From assembly GCA_028717325.1 (NCBI GenBank), contig JAQUOB010000074.1, positions 1 through 6,433 of the forward strand: 6,433 nt of DNA. Reading direction: 5' to 3'. The notes under the pieces are model-generated. The model did no database searches. It was not told the DNA's origin and was given only the letters and a program-made list of their open reading frames with translations. The position numbers and the translations under genes were made by a program. The DNA comes from Candidatus Margulisiibacteriota bacterium (GTDB lineage: Bacteria > Margulisbacteria > WOR-1 > O2-12-FULL-45-9 > XYB2-FULL-48-7). Of the stretch, positions 4,944-6,433 are shown piece by piece. Numbering within the stretch: position 1 is the stretch's first letter; each line of letters starts with the position of its first letter.

Positions 4944-5742
4944 GCGCCACTTTGGAGACGACCAGCCGCCACTCAACCCCGTGCAGTGAAATCGTCGTCC
5001 ACTCGGTTGCTTTCTTGACGGGCGCGCCCGACAGGCCGACCGGGAAGGAATAGGTCCCGGCGCCGCCTGTTTCAGCGGCGATCTTTTTCGCCAGCTCGAG
5101 CAGGTCCGGATAGTTCTGATAGACCGGGTCGGAAAAGGTCATCTTGCCGATCTGTAAAATGTCCCGGTCATAGATGACGCGGCCGTCCTTCTGGATCGCG
5201 AGCGCTTCGACCGAGGGCAGGCCGGCGATATAAGGTTTGGTAATGTTACCGATCAACGCGTCGGGCTTAAAGACCAGGCTGACATACCCGATCGTTTGCC
5301 CTTTGAGATTGATCACGGGATAGATGAGCGAAACGGCGTAAAACCCTTCGATGGTCTTGAACATGCCGCTCATGACCGGCTGACTGGTCCTTTTCACTTC
5401 CATAAAATGGGGCTGTTCGTTGATCCGCTCGCCTTCGGAGCTTTTATAGCGGGCCGGCCGGATGGTCATCAGGTGACCCTCGGGGTCCACGGTGGCGACG
5501 TCGACGATGGCGGAATGATCGTCATAGATCTTTTGCAGTATGCCGGCCGAGGCGTCGAACAGGCCGACGGTGCCAAGCTGCTGCGCCGCCCGGGCCAGAT
5601 CGGAGTCCATGGCATTAAGTTCCGCCGCTATTTGATTCTGCAGATCGACGACGCCCGGCAGATGGGGCGCCACGCTCATGGCCAGGGACCGGGCGGAAAG
5701 CAAAACCAGCACCAAGAACAAAACCAGGAATATTTTTTTCAT
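4939..5742 (-). CDS. Secreted stand-alone Cache (PDC) sensor-type domain protein
   Basis: A 267-residue protein. Residues 1-21 are a signal peptide (MKK, then a Leu/Val-rich core ending SARSLA); no Cys follows, so it is periplasmic or N-terminally anchored rather than a lipoprotein. The remainder fits an extracellular PDC/Cache ligand-binding fold: a long N-terminal helix (about 31-75, QNQIAAELNAMDSDLARAA), then IVDVATVDPEGHLMTIRPARY, QPHFMEVKRTSQPVMSGMF, GFYAVSLIYPVINLKGQTIGYVSLVFKPDALI, and a second sheet with ALAIQKDGRVIYDRDILQIGK and GVEWRLVVSKV. Such domains usually sit on chemoreceptors or kinases; here there is no transmembrane output domain, so it may act as a solute-binding or partner protein. 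The start is fixed by an in-frame TAA 15 nt upstream and by the signal peptide; no Shine-Dalgarno is seen. It is convergent to the barrel gene and noticeably GC-richer. The ligand is unknown. Confidence 0.78.
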   Translation of the reverse strand: MKKIFLVLFLVLVLLSARSLAMSVAPHLPGVVDLQNQIAAELNAMDSDLARAAQQLGTVGLFDASAGILQKIYDDHSAIVDVATVDPEGHLMTIRPARYKSSEGERINEQPHFMEVKRTSQPVMSGMFKTIEGFYAVSLIYPVINLKGQTIGYVSLVFKPDALIGNITKPYIAGLPSVEALAIQKDGRVIYDRDILQIGKMTFSDPVYQNYPDLLELAKKIAAETGGAGTYSFPVGLSGAPVKKATEWTTISLHGVEWRLVVSKVAQ

Positions 5743-5751
5743 AGCATAAGT

Positions 5752-5779
5752 ATTTTACATCGAATCGATCGAAAATCAA
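5752..5779 (-). promoter_or_regulatory. Promoter of the Cache gene, almost abutting the start codon
   Basis: On the minus strand TTGATT (5779-5774) and TAAAAT (5757-5752) are 16 bp apart. Only 9 nt separate the -10 from the ATG at 5742, so transcription would begin within about 2-3 nt of the start codon, giving a leaderless or nearly leaderless mRNA. The absence of a Shine-Dalgarno sequence agrees with this. Confidence 0.5.
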
Positions 5780-5797
5780 ACGCTTATTTAACTATTC

Positions 5798-5929
5798 AGC
5801 CCTCACCCCCGCCAACGCAAGAGTTTTCGCACCCCCTCTCCCAGAGGGAGAGGGGGTAAAAAATGATAGCGTAAATACCCTCTCCCTTTGGGAGAGGGTG
5901 AGAGTCTTTCGCGTTAGCGGGTGAGGGCT
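5798..5929. repeat. 132-bp MITE-like repeat with terminal inverted repeats and two hairpins
   Basis: The ends AGCCCTCACCC (5798-5808) and GGGTGAGGGCT (5919-5929) are perfect 11-bp inverted repeats, continuing imperfectly inward (GCCAACGC against GCTAACGC after inversion). Each half carries its own perfect hairpin: ACCCCCTCTCCC/GGGAGAGGGGGT (5831-5857, loop AGA) and ACCCTCTCCC/GGGAGAGGGT (5877-5899, loop TTT). Both halves therefore share one plan: a CCCTCACCC end, an AACGC block, and a CCCTCTCCC hairpin, arranged head to head. Elements of this CCCTCACCC...CCCTCTCCC type are familiar from memory as dispersed repeats in many bacterial genomes. There is no coding capacity and no clear target-site duplication. 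Confidence 0.8.
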
Positions 5930-5952
5930 AATAAATTTCTGCTTGCTGGCGA

Positions 5953-6429
5953 TCAGAGGGGTGGATTTGATTTTATAAACTTGAGCGCGACGCCGTTGAT
6001 GCAATAACGCTTGTGGGTCGGGGGCGGACCGTCATCAAAGACGTGGCCGAGATGCGCGCCGCAGCGCGCGCACCGCACCTCCGTCCGGCGCCGGTCCAGC
6101 GAATTATCTTCGAAATACTTGACGTTGAGCTCGGAAACCGGCTCATAATAGCTGGGCCAGCCGGTACCCGATTCAAATTTGGTCGCGGCCTGAAAAAGAT
6201 CGGTGCCGCAGCGCACACAGCGGTAGAGGCCCGCCTCTTTGATCTCTTCATAGGTGCAGGTGAACGGCCGCTCGGTCCCCTGTCTGGTCGTGACTTCGTA
6301 TTGCACCGGGGTTAAGAGTTTTTTCCATTCTTCATCGGTTTTCTCGATCCGGTCGACCAGAGTTGTTTGGCCGAGCCGGACGTCGTATATTTCGATCTTT
6401 TGGCCTTGAGGATCATCAATTGCTTTCAT
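5953..6429 (-). CDS. msrB: Peptide-methionine (R)-S-oxide reductase MsrB
   Basis: A 158-residue protein from ATG 6429, reducing methionine-R-sulfoxide in oxidised proteins. The SelR/MsrB domain spans about residues 34-153: KLLTPVQYEVTTRQGTERPF, the zinc pairs Cys71/Cys74 (CVRCG) and Cys120/Cys123 (CARCG), the substrate motif GTGWPSYYEP (88-97), HLGHVFDDGPPPT, and RYCINGVALKF with catalytic Cys143. The position that is a resolving Cys in some MsrBs (SGCGWPS) is Thr here; Cys58 (RPFTCTY) is a possible alternative partner. The roughly 30 residues before the domain (KIEIYDVRLGQTTLVDRIEK) have no assigned fold. The frame stays open to the window edge with only 4 nt beyond this ATG, so the true start, perhaps with a signal or anchor segment, may lie outside. 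It ends 23 bp from the 132-bp repeat. Confidence 0.93.
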   Translation of the reverse strand: MKAIDDPQGQKIEIYDVRLGQTTLVDRIEKTDEEWKKLLTPVQYEVTTRQGTERPFTCTYEEIKEAGLYRCVRCGTDLFQAATKFESGTGWPSYYEPVSELNVKYFEDNSLDRRRTEVRCARCGAHLGHVFDDGPPPTHKRYCINGVALKFIKSNPPL

Positions 6430-6433
6430 GATT

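Noticed and set aside
5296..5859. Plus-strand 187-residue open frame opposite the Cache gene
   Set aside because: It is rich in Gly, His, Asp and Gln in no domain pattern and runs into the repeat element; the minus-strand gene has a signal peptide, a recognisable fold and a terminator.
5831..5899. Repeated CCCTCTCCC units as a CRISPR-like array or tandem repeat
   Set aside because: Only two units are present, in inverted orientation and each a hairpin, with no spacers of regular length; this fits a MITE/REP-type element.

Overview
The window is a compact iron-homeostasis locus from a Gram-negative-type (diderm) bacterium, followed by two unrelated envelope or stress genes. An outer-membrane beta-barrel protein with a signal peptide, a periplasmic Cache protein and Fur boxes all point to a diderm. 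A DtxR-type regulator carrying a FeoA-like tail beside a full-length FeoB, together with the overall mixed character of the genes, suggests an uncultivated or little-studied phylum (the Margulisbacteria/Omnitrophota/Elusimicrobia type is my guess, at low confidence) rather than a model proteobacterium.

Layout, left to right on the plus strand: the 3' end of an AI-2E-family permease (1-207). Then a promoter overlapped by a 28-bp palindrome of DtxR/IdeR type (236-284), driving a two-gene operon: a DtxR-family repressor with a FeoA-like C-terminal domain (301-954), overlapping by ATGA the ferrous iron transporter feoB (951-2984). A separate promoter, overlapped by a different palindrome, drives a haemless bacterioferritin-like diiron protein (3077-3517). 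Next comes fur (3661-4110) behind a near-consensus Fur box that sits at its -10 region, and then a second, weaker Fur box and a run of nine G in front of an outer-membrane beta-barrel protein of unknown family (4188-4916). A bidirectional terminator (4911-4943) closes this block.

On the minus strand, converging on that terminator, lies a secreted stand-alone Cache (PDC) sensor-type domain protein (4939-5742) with a promoter so close to the ATG that its mRNA may be leaderless. Upstream of it is a 132-bp mobile-looking repeat with terminal inverted repeats and two GC-rich hairpins (5798-5929), and then methionine-R-sulfoxide reductase msrB (5953-6429), whose N-terminus may continue past the window edge.

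How it fits together (inference): FeoB imports Fe(II) across the inner membrane, the ferritin-like protein stores or detoxifies it, and the barrel protein may act at the outer membrane. Two different iron-sensing repressors divide the control. The DtxR-type protein probably regulates itself and feoB. Fur probably regulates itself and the barrel protein. The ferritin carries a third, unassigned palindrome. The window holds no CRISPR array, tRNA, rRNA or transposase gene. By eye, the fur/barrel block is clearly more AT-rich than the feoB and Cache/msrB regions around it.
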